From assembly GCF_017741935.1 (NCBI RefSeq), contig NZ_JAGHMH010000030.1, forward strand, positions 62,001 to 126,000: a stretch of 64,000 bases of DNA, in the 5' to 3' direction. Under the pieces are notes generated by a model, which was not told the origin of the DNA, did not search any database, and saw only the letters and a list, made by a program, of their open reading frames with translations. Source of the stretch: Rhizobium sp. 16-449-1b (GTDB lineage Bacteria; Pseudomonadota; Alphaproteobacteria; Rhizobiales; Rhizobiaceae). Below, piece by piece: positions 34,812 to 43,787 of this stretch. Both the position numbers and the translations under genes were made by a program. Each line of letters opens with the position of its first letter. The stretch's first letter is position 1.

Positions 34812-35690
34812 ATGGATAGCGACATCAGAAGCAGCAACGGCCGCAACATCATCGAAGTCATAAGGACGATGCGGCCCGAATTGCGCAAATCCGATCGCAA
34901 GGTTGCCGACGTCGTGCTCGACGATCCGCGCCGGATCATGAATGCGACCGTCGGCGAGACGGCGACGCTGGCCGAGGTCAGCCAGCCGACCGTCCTTCGC
35001 TTCGCCACCGCAGTTGGCTGCAACGGCTTCCAGGATCTCAAGCTCCGTCTCGCCCAAAGCCTCGCCTTTGGGACGCCGGCAACGCACTCGGTGCTTCTGG
35101 ACACCGACGAGCCCGAGGTTATCGCCGAGAAAATTTTCGACTACACCATGACCAGTCTCGACTGGGCACGCTCGAAGCTCGACAAGACCGCCCTTCACAA
35201 GGCCATCGACATTCTGGCCGCGGCCCGATCGATCGTGTTCTTCGGCTTTGGAGCTTCCGGCATCGTTGCCCGCGACGCGCAACAGAAGTTCCCGCTTTTC
35301 GGCGTACCGTGCGGCGCCGAACTCGATTCCCACCAACAACTGATGGTCGCCTCAATGATGAAGGAAGGCGATGTCGCTTTCGTCATCTCCAATACCGGGA
35401 CCACCCGATCGATCATCGAGATCGCCCGCATCGCGCGCGACAACGGCGCGGTCGTCATCTGTCTGACCGGCTCGGAATCGCCGCTGACGCATTACTCAGA
35501 CGTCGCGCTAATCGTGGAGACGCTCGAAAACACGAACATGTATACGCCGACCATATCGCGCATCGCGGCACTCGTTGTCATAGACATCCTCTCGACCAGC
35601 GTCGCCATGCGCCGGCCCGAAGGCGAGCGGACGCGCATCAACCAGATGAAGCGCCAGCTGAGCGACATGCGCAAGATGCAGCCGATCTGA
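34812..35690 (+). CDS. MurR/RpiR family transcriptional regulator
   Basis: The 292-residue protein has an N-terminal HTH_6 domain (ETATLAEVSQPTVLRFATAVGCNGFQDLKLRL, written here across residues 40-72 with the recognition helix at VSQPTVLRF). A C-terminal SIS phosphosugar-binding domain includes FFGFGASGIVARDAQQKF and VISNTGTTRSIIEIA. It senses a phosphosugar and likely controls both divergent operons of this locus. It is the last gene of the rightward operon and ends 5 bases before the converging oxidase gene. Confidence 0.9.
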   Translation: MDSDIRSSNGRNIIEVIRTMRPELRKSDRKVADVVLDDPRRIMNATVGETATLAEVSQPTVLRFATAVGCNGFQDLKLRLAQSLAFGTPATHSVLLDTDEPEVIAEKIFDYTMTSLDWARSKLDKTALHKAIDILAAARSIVFFGFGASGIVARDAQQKFPLFGVPCGAELDSHQQLMVASMMKEGDVAFVISNTGTTRSIIEIARIARDNGAVVICLTGSESPLTHYSDVALIVETLENTNMYTPTISRIAALVVIDILSTSVAMRRPEGERTRINQMKRQLSDMRKMQPI

Positions 35691-35695
35691 TCCAA

Positions 35696-37099
35696 TCAGA
35701 ACAGAACGCCTGGGTTCATTCGCCAATCCGGATCGATCGCCGTCTTGAGAGCGGCAAGCAACTGTACCTGCGTCGGCTGCAATCCGGCGCGGAAGTCATC
35801 CATTTTCTCGCGCCCGATACCATGTTCGGCGCTGATACTTCCCTGGTAACGGAAAAGAACGTCGTTGATGATGGTCTTGGCGCGCTTGATGATCGTGTCG
35901 CGTTCACCATCGGGCGTTCCCGCCGGCGGCAGAACATTCAGGTGCACATTGCCGTCTCCGACATGCCCGTAGGATATTGCCAGGCAGGCCGGCAGAGCGT
36001 CTGCAAGCTCGGCTTCCGCCTCGGCCACGAAGGCTGCGAGGTTGGAGAGCGAAACCGATACGTCGGTGCGCAGATGCCGGCCGCGCTTGACCTGCCCCTC
36101 GACCATGCCTTCTCGAAAACTCCACAGGGCCTTTGCCTGGCCCTCCGAGGCGGCGATGACACCGTCGAGAATGAAGCCCTTTTCCATTCCGAGTTCGAGA
36201 AACCGCGGCATGAGATCCGCCATATCGACGAGCCCGGAACCTCCGAGCTCCATCAGGACATAGGCCTCATATTCCCCGGAGAGAGGCATGACGAGGTCTG
36301 GCATGGCGGCCTGCGCCAAGGGGAACGCCTCGGGCGGCATGAACTCGAATGCCGACATCAGATCGCAGCATTCCCTGCGCGCCAAACGATAGAGCGCAAC
36401 GGCGTCATCGAGAGAGGCCACTGCGAGCAGCGCGGTCTCACGCTGCGTCGGCAGGGGTGTGAGCTTCAGAGAAGCTGCGGTGATGATGCCGAGCGTGCCT
36501 TCCGAACCAATGAACAATTGCTTGAGATCGATCCCGCGATTGTCCTTGCGCAGCGTCGAAAGACCGTTCCAGATCTCGCCATTCGGCAGCACGACCTCGA
36601 GGCCGAGTACCAGGTCGCGTGTCATGCCATACCTCAGCACGTTTATGCCGCCGGCATTGGTGCTGACATTGCCACCGATCTGGCAGCTGCCCTGCGCACC
36701 CAGTGCCAGCGGAAAGAACATGCCGTGTTCCGCAGCACACTCCTTCGCCGTGGACAGGATGCAGCCAGCCTCCACCGTCATCGAGAAATCGTCGGGAGCA
36801 ATGGCGCGAATCGTGTTCAGCCGCTCCAAGCTTAAAACGACCTGGTCAGATGGCGATTGCGGTAGCGCTCCGTGCACGAGACCGGTGTTGCCACCCTGTG
36901 GCACGATGGCGAGGCCGAGATCGCGTGATGCTAAGACCGCGTTTGCCACGTCGGCTGCCGATCGAGGCCGGATCACGGCAACGGCCGCACCGACGGTGTC
37001 GCGATGCCAGTCTCGCAGGTAACGATCCATGCTTTCACCATCGGCAAGAACGAGATCGTCGCCAAGCTTTGCGACTAAGCGTTTGGATAACATGGACAC
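35696..37099 (-). CDS. FAD-linked D-2-hydroxyacid oxidase/dehydrogenase (GlcD/D-lactate type)
   Basis: The 467-residue flavoprotein belongs to the VAO/PCMH family. The FAD domain (about 35-215) has PQGGNTGLVHGA and GGNVSTNAGGINVLRYG. The C-terminal oxidase domain has HVGDGNVHLN and the active-site EHGIGREK. It oxidises a D-2-hydroxy acid to a keto acid, passing electrons to a quinone or electron-transfer flavoprotein. It converges with the RpiR gene. It could feed or drain the keto-acid pool of the adjacent sugar pathway, though its own promoter faces region 4. Confidence 0.88.
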   Translation of the reverse strand: MSMLSKRLVAKLGDDLVLADGESMDRYLRDWHRDTVGAAVAVIRPRSAADVANAVLASRDLGLAIVPQGGNTGLVHGALPQSPSDQVVLSLERLNTIRAIAPDDFSMTVEAGCILSTAKECAAEHGMFFPLALGAQGSCQIGGNVSTNAGGINVLRYGMTRDLVLGLEVVLPNGEIWNGLSTLRKDNRGIDLKQLFIGSEGTLGIITAASLKLTPLPTQRETALLAVASLDDAVALYRLARRECCDLMSAFEFMPPEAFPLAQAAMPDLVMPLSGEYEAYVLMELGGSGLVDMADLMPRFLELGMEKGFILDGVIAASEGQAKALWSFREGMVEGQVKRGRHLRTDVSVSLSNLAAFVAEAEAELADALPACLAISYGHVGDGNVHLNVLPPAGTPDGERDTIIKRAKTIINDVLFRYQGSISAEHGIGREKMDDFRAGLQPTQVQLLAALKTAIDPDWRMNPGVLF

Positions 37100-37401
37100 T
37101 TGCAGCCCTCCTGTCTTTAGAAGGCCTGTTTACCAATCTTCCGTTGAGCGACCAATAGTATAGGTGATGCTCAACGCTGCTCTGCCCGATGGGTGGCGCT
37201 CCAGCTAGTGCAACGGCAGGAATGCCTGCATGATTACTTCATCGCATCGCAGTCCTTTGGCCCTATTTTCTTGAACCTGCGGCGCAACGCTGAAAGCTGG
37301 TTGAAAGCTTGGACCGGATAGCTACAAGGCTGCATCGTGGAGGAGGCACAATGTTCGTGACGAAGTGCGATGCGCCAAAATTGTATTCGGAGGAGACTTT
37401 T
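37100..37401. other. Divergent promoter region between oxidase and Ssu-type importer genes
   Basis: This 302-base gap separates two divergent genes. It holds a small inverted repeat GCAGG-AATG-CCTGC (37216-37229) and two strong ribosome sites, GGAGGAGG before 37351 and GGAGGAG before 37402, both in frame with the binding protein. No gene is visible apart from this possible N-terminal extension. Confidence 0.5.
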
Positions 37402-38415
37402 ATGCGTTTGACACGCAACCTTTTCAACGGAATCGCACTTTCTGCAATCGTCGCCGCGGCAGCCTTCGGCGCACCCGCCGCGCACGCAGCCGACAAGATC
37501 ACCATCATGGTCGGCGGCTATGAAAAGCAAATCTACCTGCCCGCCAAGCTCGCCGAAAGCCTCGGCTACTTCAAGGATGAAGGCCTTGATGTCGAGCTTC
37601 TGAACGAAGCCGCCGGCGTCGATGCAGAAAACCAGCTGCTCGCGGGCGCCGTTCAGGGCGTCGTCGGCTTCTACGACCACTGCGTCGACCTGCAGGCCAA
37701 GGGCAAGTTCGTCGAATCCATCGTCCAGTTCAGCCAGGCACCGGGTGAAGTTGAACTCGTTTCGACCAAACATCCCGAAATCAAGTCGCCGGCCGATTTC
37801 AAGGGCAAGACGCTGGGCGTGACCGGCCTCGGCTCCTCGACCAATTTCCTCACCCTCTATATGGCATCCAAGGCCGGCCTGCAGCCGGGTGATGTCGTGA
37901 CGGTTCCAGTCGGCGCCGGCGGCACCTTCATCGCCGCCATGCAGCAAGACCAGATCCAGGCCGGCATGACGACCGAGCCGACGATCTCGCGCATGCTGAA
38001 GACCGGCGAAGCCAAGGTTCTCGTCGACATGCGTACGCCTGAGGCAACACGCCAGGCGCTCGGCGGCACCTACCCCGCGGCCTCGCTCTATCTTGAGACC
38101 TCGTGGGTCGACGAGCACAAGGACGAAACCCAGAAGCTCGCCAACGCCTTCGTGAAGACGCTGAAGTTCATCAACACGCATTCGGCGGCCGAAATCGCCG
38201 ACAAGATGCCGAAGGACTTCTACGTCGGCGACAAGGACGGATACATCAAGGCACTCGGCGAAGGTAAGGGCATGTTCACGCCCGACGGCGTCATGCCCGA
38301 AGATGGTCCGAAGACGGTTCTGGCCGTGCTGTCCGAGTTCTCGAAGAACGTGAAGGGCAAGCAGATCGATCTCTCCAAGACCTACACGACCGAGTTCGTC
38401 AAGAACGCGAAGTAA
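37402..38415 (+). CDS. NMT1/SsuA-type ABC substrate-binding protein
   Basis: The 337-residue protein has a signal peptide (LFNGIALSAIVAAAAFGAPAAHA) followed by an NMT1/SsuA-type periplasmic domain: KLAESLGYFKDEGLDVELL, GKTLGVTGLGSSTNFL and GMTTEPTISRM. The family binds sulfonates, taurine, nitrate, thiamine precursors or aromatic acids, so the ligand is open. The ATG at 37402 has a GGAGGAG site. An in-frame ATG at 37351 with an equally strong site would add 17 residues before the signal peptide. It heads an SBP-ATPase-permease operon. Confidence 0.88.
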   Translation: MRLTRNLFNGIALSAIVAAAAFGAPAAHAADKITIMVGGYEKQIYLPAKLAESLGYFKDEGLDVELLNEAAGVDAENQLLAGAVQGVVGFYDHCVDLQAKGKFVESIVQFSQAPGEVELVSTKHPEIKSPADFKGKTLGVTGLGSSTNFLTLYMASKAGLQPGDVVTVPVGAGGTFIAAMQQDQIQAGMTTEPTISRMLKTGEAKVLVDMRTPEATRQALGGTYPAASLYLETSWVDEHKDETQKLANAFVKTLKFINTHSAAEIADKMPKDFYVGDKDGYIKALGEGKGMFTPDGVMPEDGPKTVLAVLSEFSKNVKGKQIDLSKTYTTEFVKNAK

Positions 38416-38434
38416 CTTCCGTCGCGACGGGTGG

Positions 38435-38450
38435 CCCGCCAATCGGCGGG
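38435..38450 (+). other. Stem-loop behind binding-protein gene (Ssu-type operon)
   Basis: CCCGCC (38435-38440) pairs with GGCGGG (38445-38450) around an AATC loop, 20 bases behind the binding-protein stop and before the ATPase gene. It probably stabilises the upstream mRNA or dampens readthrough. Confidence 0.5.
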
Positions 38451-38510
38451 ACCGCCAGCGCGCTATGGGCACTGCGTGCACGCCCCCAGAGGCACGCATA
38501 GGTATTCGCC

Positions 38511-39329
38511 ATGCAACAGGAAAACACCAAGACGCCCGCCGTCGAGCTGATCAATGTCAGCCGTCGCTTTGTCTCGCCGACCGGAAAATCGCTGACCGCG
38601 CTCCGCGACTTCAACATGACCGTCGAGCGTGGCGAGTTCGTCGCCGTCGTCGGTCCGACCGGATGTGGAAAGTCGACGACGCTCAACCTCGTGACCGGCC
38701 TTGCCCGCCCGAGCGCCGGCGAAGTTCGCCTGATGGGCGGCCCTATCACCGGCATCGACCGCCGGGTCGGCTTCGCCTTCCAGACCGACGCGCTGTTCCC
38801 TTGGAAGAACGTGATCGACAACGTCATGGCCGGACCGTTGTTTCGCGGGAAGTCGAAGGCGGAAGCCGAGAAAAGTGCCAAGGACTGGCTCGCCCGCGTC
38901 GGCCTGTCGAAATTCCTGCATCACTACCCACATCAGCTTTCGGGCGGCATGCGCAAGCGCGTCTCGCTGGCGCAGACCTTCATCAACGAGCCGGAAATCC
39001 TGCTGATGGACGAGCCCTTCTCGGCGCTCGACGTCCAGACGCGCACCGTCATGCACGAAGAGCTCTTGAAGCTCTGGGCCGAACGGAAGGCCTCGGTCAT
39101 CTTCGTGACCCACGATCTTGAGGAAGCCGTGGCACTTGCCGACAAGGTTTACGTGCTGACGGCAGGCCCCGCGACCGTGAAGTCCGTCTACACGATCGAT
39201 CTTCCGCGCCCGCGCGTCGTATCGGAAATCCGCTACGAGCAGAGCTTCATCAACTATTGCAAGACGATCTGGGACGACCTGCGCGAAGAGGTGGAAACCA
39301 GCTACCGCCGCGCAAGCGAAGCCGCCTGA
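38511..39329 (+). CDS. SsuB/TauB-type ABC transporter ATP-binding protein
   Basis: The 272-residue ATPase has Walker A GPTGCGKST (48-56), Q-loop FQTDALFPWKN, signature LSGGMRKRV, Walker B ILLMDEPFSALD and the switch histidine in FVTHDLEEA. It matches the nitrate/sulfonate/taurine class. It powers the permease encoded at 39340. A C-terminal tail of about 40 residues (SYRRASEAA end) is slightly longer than SsuB. Confidence 0.92.
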   Translation: MQQENTKTPAVELINVSRRFVSPTGKSLTALRDFNMTVERGEFVAVVGPTGCGKSTTLNLVTGLARPSAGEVRLMGGPITGIDRRVGFAFQTDALFPWKNVIDNVMAGPLFRGKSKAEAEKSAKDWLARVGLSKFLHHYPHQLSGGMRKRVSLAQTFINEPEILLMDEPFSALDVQTRTVMHEELLKLWAERKASVIFVTHDLEEAVALADKVYVLTAGPATVKSVYTIDLPRPRVVSEIRYEQSFINYCKTIWDDLREEVETSYRRASEAA

Positions 39330-39339
39330 GGAGGAAACA

Positions 39340-40221
39340 ATGGCTGATACAACTCTTAGCGTCGGCTCCGCCGCGCTCTTCCGCCCGGGAACATCGGATG
39401 CGGAAATCGAAGCATCCGCAATGAAGGCGATGAAGCGTCGCAACGCGCTCGTTCGCTTCTGGCAGATCGCCATCCTCGTTTTCGTCATCGGCATGTGGGA
39501 GCTTTCCTCCAACATGCAGTGGATCGATCCGTTCTTCTACTCGAGCCCGAGCGGCGTTGTTCAGCGTCTCTATGAGTGGGCAACGGAAGGCACGACCGAA
39601 GGCTCGCTCTGGTACAATCTCTGGGTCACGATGGAAGAAGCGCTGATCGGCTTCTTCGCGGGCTCGATCACCGGCGTCTTCGTCGGCATCGGCCTTGGCC
39701 GCAATCGCTTCCTATCGGATATCTTCTCGGTCTACATCAAGGCGATCAACTCGATCCCGCGTGTCGTCCTTGCCCCGATCTTCATCATGATCATGGGTCT
39801 CGGCCTTCCCTCCAAGGTGGCGCTCGCCTTCATCATGGTGTTCTTCGTGGTTTTCGCAAACGCCTTCCAGGGCGTGCGTGAAGCAGACCGCAACATGATC
39901 GCCAATGCCCGCATCCTCGGCGCTTCCGACTGGCAGGTCACGCGCACGGTGGTGATCCCTTCGGCCATGAGCTGGATCTTCGCCAGCCTCCACGTGTCGT
40001 TCGGCTTCGCCATCATCGGCGCGATCGTCGGCGAGTTCGTCGGCGCCCGCTTCGGCATCGGTCAGCTGATCTCGATCGCCAAGGGCACCTTCGACGCGGC
40101 CGGCATGTTCGCTGCGATCCTGCTGGTCATGGTGGTGACGCTTGTCGCCGAATACATCATGACGATCATCGAAAACCGCCTCGCCAAATGGCGGCCGCAG
40201 CAGCACATGGACTCCCAGTAA
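39340..40221 (+). CDS. SsuC/TauC-type ABC transporter permease
   Basis: The 293-residue membrane protein has about six hydrophobic segments after a polar N-terminus. The binding-protein-dependent permease motif is in EADRNMIANARILGASDWQV. It starts 10 bases behind the ATPase stop with a GAGGAAA site. A perfect terminator follows, so this three-gene operon ends here. The substrate is probably a sulfonate, aromatic acid or similar anion. Confidence 0.92.
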   Translation: MADTTLSVGSAALFRPGTSDAEIEASAMKAMKRRNALVRFWQIAILVFVIGMWELSSNMQWIDPFFYSSPSGVVQRLYEWATEGTTEGSLWYNLWVTMEEALIGFFAGSITGVFVGIGLGRNRFLSDIFSVYIKAINSIPRVVLAPIFIMIMGLGLPSKVALAFIMVFFVVFANAFQGVREADRNMIANARILGASDWQVTRTVVIPSAMSWIFASLHVSFGFAIIGAIVGEFVGARFGIGQLISIAKGTFDAAGMFAAILLVMVVTLVAEYIMTIIENRLAKWRPQQHMDSQ

Positions 40222-40249
40222 GAGTGCCCATCCTCCCAGGCTCTCTGAA

Positions 40250-40277
40250 GGTCGGATCGAAAGATCCGGCCTTTTTT
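40250..40277 (+). terminator. Rho-independent terminator of the Ssu-type operon
   Basis: GGTCGGATC pairs with GATCCGGCC around a GAAA tetraloop (nine base pairs with one wobble). It is followed by six T residues ending at the stop codon of the converging sensor kinase gene. Confidence 0.93.
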
Positions 40278-41701
40278 CATGCCTGCCTATCCCTGCCCTG
40301 CTTCGCAACCGCGATCGGAAGCCGCACGCTCACTACGAGGCCGCCGCCATCCGCCTCGGCGAGACTGACCTCACCGCCGGCGCCATCGACCACTTCGCGG
40401 ACAATCGCCAGCCCCAAGCCGCTGCCCTCACCCTCGGTGCCGAGCACCCTATAGAAACGCTCGAAGACCTGTTCGCGCTCGGCCGCTGGAATACCCGGCC
40501 CATTGTCTTCGACATCGAGCACGGCGACGTCACCTCGGCGGACAACGGAAACCGTAACGGTGCCGCCAGGGCGAGTATAGCGAATGGCATTGTCGACGAG
40601 ATTGACGAGCATTTCGCGCAGCATCGTCCCATCGCCCTCGACGGGAACGGGATCTGAAACCTCAAGGCCGAGATCGATATCGCGCTGCAACGCCTGCTCG
40701 GCATGAGCTGCGACGATATCGCGGGCGGTAGCGGCAAGATCGATGGTCTCGCTTCGCGGCCGCCGACTGCCCGGTTCGGCGCGCGACAGCGTAAGCAGCT
40801 GACTGGCAAGACGGGAGACATGGCGAATGCTGCCGCGCAAGGCTTGCAGTGCCTCCTCGCGGCTGGCCTCGTCCGTCTCGCGTGCCGCGACGCCTGCCTG
40901 CGTCGACATCAACGCCAGCGGCGTTCTCAGCTGATGGGCGGCATTCGAAACAAATCGCCGCTGTGCGGCCATCTGGTTTTGAACGCGCTCCATATGGTCG
41001 TTCAAGGCATGAACCAGCGGCTGAAACTCGGTCTGGACCATCTTGGGCGAGAGAGGATCCAATCGTTCGCGTCCGCGGGCGCGCACGGCATCGCGCAGCC
41101 GCAGCGCGGGCGCCAGCCCTCGCTGCAGCCCGACGATCGTGACCGCTCCCGCAAGCAGCACGAGCACGAACTGTTTGGAAAAATCATCGAGCCACAAGCG
41201 CCTGCGCAACGCGTATTGACTGTTATGGGTGCTCGCGACGGTGACGGAGATGGCGCCGTTATCGGGGAGCCCGACGACAGGATGATTGAGCGTCAGCGCA
41301 CGAACGGTCGAATTGCGGAACGCCAGATCCTGTCCCGTGCGTTCGACCGTCGGCAACGGCAGGTCCGGAAAGCCGCCAATCAAGTTTCCCCAGGCGGTGA
41401 TGATCTGATAGAAAACCTGGTCTCCATAACCGGTATCGAACATCTCGAGTGCAGCCGGCGGAATGTCCGCCTCAACATTGCCGCCCTCGTCGACCCGCAC
41501 CGCTTCCGCGATCACCCGGGCAGAGCTCAATAGGGTGCGGTCGGTGACGAGCTTCGCCGTCTGGTCGGCCGTCTGGTAGCTCTCGTAGAGATTGAAGCAG
41601 ATGGCGCCGATGAGGGTCAGGACGACCCAGGCCAGAAGTTGGGCTCGCAGGCTCTGCCGCAAGGCCCAGACAGCTACGAGCATGGCACGCAGGCGACGCA
41701 T
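40277..41701 (-). CDS. Sensor histidine kinase (TctE/QseC-like)
   Basis: The 474-residue kinase has a transmembrane segment near residues 20-38, a periplasmic sensor region to about 175, a second segment, a HAMP-like linker, and the kinase core. The phosphorylated His256 is in FVSNAAHQLRTPL, the N box is NLVDNAIRYT, the G1 box is VEDNGPGIP, and the G2 box is GSGLGLAI. It starts 1 base behind the response regulator stop, so the two are co-expressed. It converges on the Ssu-type operon, and the TctE-like form suggests control of an organic-acid transporter. Confidence 0.9.
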   Translation of the reverse strand: MRRLRAMLVAVWALRQSLRAQLLAWVVLTLIGAICFNLYESYQTADQTAKLVTDRTLLSSARVIAEAVRVDEGGNVEADIPPAALEMFDTGYGDQVFYQIITAWGNLIGGFPDLPLPTVERTGQDLAFRNSTVRALTLNHPVVGLPDNGAISVTVASTHNSQYALRRRLWLDDFSKQFVLVLLAGAVTIVGLQRGLAPALRLRDAVRARGRERLDPLSPKMVQTEFQPLVHALNDHMERVQNQMAAQRRFVSNAAHQLRTPLALMSTQAGVAARETDEASREEALQALRGSIRHVSRLASQLLTLSRAEPGSRRPRSETIDLAATARDIVAAHAEQALQRDIDLGLEVSDPVPVEGDGTMLREMLVNLVDNAIRYTRPGGTVTVSVVRRGDVAVLDVEDNGPGIPAAEREQVFERFYRVLGTEGEGSGLGLAIVREVVDGAGGEVSLAEADGGGLVVSVRLPIAVAKQGRDRQA

Positions 41702-41702
41702 G

Positions 41703-42371
41703 TTAGGACGCGTCCCGCAAAAGATATCCGAGCCCGCGCAACGTCGCGATCTGGGCCGAGCTGGCCTCAAGTTTCTTGCGCAATCGGTGAACATAGATCT
41801 CGATCGCGCTCGGGTCGGCCTCGTCATCGAAGCCGAAGACGCTTTCCGACAAAGCGGCCTTGGAGACCGTCGTTCCGACGCGGGTGATGAGGTGCTCGAG
41901 AACCGCATGTTCCCTGGGTGTCAGCGCCAGCGGCTCGCCCTTGATCGAGAACTGCCGCGTGGCACCCGCAAAGACCAGATCGCCGACCATCACCTCCGGT
42001 GCTGCCCGATCCTGCCCTCGCCGGACAATCGCTCTTATGCGTGCCTCCAGCTCCGCGATCTCGAAAGGCTTTGCAAGATAATCGTCGGCGCCGCTATCCA
42101 GACCCGCGACACGACCGTCGAGGCTGGCATTTGCCGTGAGGATGATGACGGGAACCCTCTCGCCGCTTTGCCGGAGCCGCTTTAGAAGCGTCATGCCGTC
42201 GATCTTCGGGATGGAAAGGTCGAGGATGACAGCCGAGTAGCGCGCTACCTTCAACATCAATTCCGCATCCTCGCCATCGAAGGCTATGTCGACTGCATAT
42301 TGTGCCTGGCGCAGGGCCTTCGCGAGCCAATCGGCGAGCTCTTTATTGTCTTCGACGATGAGGATTTTCAT
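41703..42371 (-). CDS. OmpR-family response regulator (TctD-like)
   Basis: The 222-residue protein has a receiver domain with the acidic pocket VEDN, phosphoacceptor Asp51 (VILDLSIPKIDG) and Lys101 (YLAKPFE). A winged-helix output domain follows (PLALTPREHAVLEHL and AIEIYVHRLRKKLE). It partners the kinase encoded directly downstream. The start at 42371 is where the receiver domain begins; a longer open frame upstream is not coding-like. It likely regulates the neighbouring Ssu-type operon, which is inference from position. Confidence 0.91.
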   Translation of the reverse strand: MKILIVEDNKELADWLAKALRQAQYAVDIAFDGEDAELMLKVARYSAVILDLSIPKIDGMTLLKRLRQSGERVPVIILTANASLDGRVAGLDSGADDYLAKPFEIAELEARIRAIVRRGQDRAAPEVMVGDLVFAGATRQFSIKGEPLALTPREHAVLEHLITRVGTTVSKAALSESVFGFDDEADPSAIEIYVHRLRKKLEASSAQIATLRGLGYLLRDAS

Positions 42372-42471
42372 ATGCGAGCTATAGCATTTCGCCCGACGGC
42401 AATGGAAGATAGTTGGTGTCCGAGCCCCCTTGCCTGCCTGGAAAAATAAAGACGGGTCCAGTTGCAATTGA

Positions 42472-42654
42472 ATGGGTAGGCGAGCCGACTTGACGCGAAC
42501 GCTACTCAAGGCAGACGCGGCCGTCTTCGAAGCGGGACAGGACTGCGGCTTGCGAGCATTGACATTCGAGGACCCGGACGGCAATTCGCTTCAGATCGCC
42601 GGGATCGATTTTTCCGTCACCACTTTCATCGCCCGCGCCTTCGCATTCAATTGA
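42472..42654 (+). pseudogene. C-terminal remnant of a glyoxalase/VOC protein
   Basis: A 60-codon frame encodes the end of a vicinal-oxygen-chelate domain: CGLRALTFEDPDGNSLQIAG matches the closing strand of that family with its metal-binding glutamate position altered. An in-frame stop directly precedes the ATG, and no upstream half exists, so it is a truncated remnant. It sits between the response regulator gene and the DUF2147 gene. Confidence 0.6.
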
Positions 42655-43018
42655 TCCGAGTCCAATCAACGCCCTTGCATAGTAGCCCGGCTACGACGCA
42701 CCCTTTCGTGGTCATCTTGTCTCCATTGATCGTCACGGTCAGCTTGTAGGTTAGATTGCGTTGCGGATCGAACGCTGTTCCGGCGTACACTCCATCGGCG
42801 TCCGGATTGATGGTCATCACCAACCTGTCGCCCGCCTTTTCCTTGGGCGTCCCCGGCTTGATCCAGGTGTTTGTGGCGCAAATGTCCGATCCGCAGGGGG
42901 CGATCTGGACCTTGGCATTGCCATCGCCACGCGCCCACTGGCCGTCGATATCGGCAGCGTTGACCGTGGTGAAGGCGCAGAGGCCGGACACGATTGCGGC
43001 TAGTGTCATCTTCATCAT
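42647..43018 (-). CDS. DUF2147-type exported protein
   Basis: The 123-residue protein has a signal peptide (LAAIVSGLCAFTTVNA) and a short mature domain starting DIDGQWARGDGNAKVQIAPCG, typical of DUF2147 proteins, with four cysteines (about residues 42, 47, 106, 113). The function of the family is unknown; members are periplasmic and small. It overlaps the glyoxalase remnant by 8 bases on the opposite strand. Confidence 0.82.
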   Translation of the reverse strand: MMKMTLAAIVSGLCAFTTVNAADIDGQWARGDGNAKVQIAPCGSDICATNTWIKPGTPKEKAGDRLVMTINPDADGVYAGTAFDPQRNLTYKLTVTINGDKMTTKGCVVAGLLCKGVDWTRIN

Positions 43019-43245
43019 GCTCGTTTCTCCTCTCGGCGCCTCGATTACTCGCGCTCGACATTTGTACGAGGGGAGAAGGCCAAGAGTTTCATGGCGGGTC
43101 TATTAATTTCGAGAGGTTCCGCCGGACCGAGACAAAGGTCTCCCGCTCGCGTTGGGTAATAGACGGGATCAGATCAGGAGAGACGAGAGTGAGAGAGCAT
43201 GTGGGTGACGCTCCTGCGAGAACGACAGCAGGAGCGCCAGCGCGG

Positions 43246-43524
43246 TCATTTCATGGCGTCGCAGTGCTTCATCATGTCCGCCCTCTTCATGCTGTCTTTT
43301 TCCATGCCGGCCGTGTGCATGCAGTCGGCCTTCGTGCCGCCCATCTTCATGCTGTTGGCCTTCATGGAACCGGACATCATGTTATCGGTCTTCGTCATGT
43401 TCGATTTCATGCTGTCCGGCTTCTTCATCGAATCCGTGCTCGACTGAGCACTGGCACTGCCGGCGACCAGCGAAATCCCGATAAGCGTGGCACTGGCGAA
43501 GGTGGTGAAAAGACGCGTGTTCAT
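43246..43524 (-). CDS. Methionine-rich exported protein (MXKDX-like repeats)
   Basis: The 92-residue protein has a signal peptide (ATLIGISLVAGSASA) and a mature part made of short repeats such as DSMKKPDSMKSNMTKTDNMM. It resembles the pentapeptide MXKDX repeat family. About one residue in five is methionine, with two cysteines and two histidines near the end (DCMHTAG, KHCDAMK). Methionine-rich periplasmic proteins often bind copper or take up oxidants; that role is inference. The ATG at 43524 begins the signal peptide. Confidence 0.72.
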   Translation of the reverse strand: MNTRLFTTFASATLIGISLVAGSASAQSSTDSMKKPDSMKSNMTKTDNMMSGSMKANSMKMGGTKADCMHTAGMEKDSMKRADMMKHCDAMK

Positions 43525-43787
43525 GGTGGGCCTCCCAAATGCTGCCCGCCGCACCATGCGACGGGGTCACATGCTCTGTTCGCAACCTTCCGGCGGTTTG
43601 TTACAGCCATCACGCGCCTGTGATTATGGAATGCCGAAACAACGGGACTTCGTGACGCCCCGGATGCAGAGGTCGCGAGTTTCATAGAGGACTTTGATAT
43701 TCGGAGATTTTTTCCTCCGGAATGAAACTAAGAGACTTTGCCTGCCGTAGAGACAAGACCCAACTTCGGGTCCACACGGGAAGGCTG
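43525..43787. other. Divergent promoter region of Met-rich and lipid-modification genes
   Basis: This 263-base gap separates divergent genes. A GGAATGAAAC segment near 43720 could be part of an alternative-sigma promoter, but I cannot assign it. No gene or hairpin terminator was seen. Confidence 0.35.

Noticed and set aside
35309..36835. A 508-codon plus-strand frame across the RpiR gene and the GlcD-type oxidase gene
   Set aside because: It crosses the end of one real gene and the complement of another, with no coding features of its own.
37314..37320. Another CCGGATA copy near the Ssu-type operon
   Set aside because: There is no partner 29 bases upstream (CAACGCT instead) and it does not extend to GGATAGAC, so it is probably chance.
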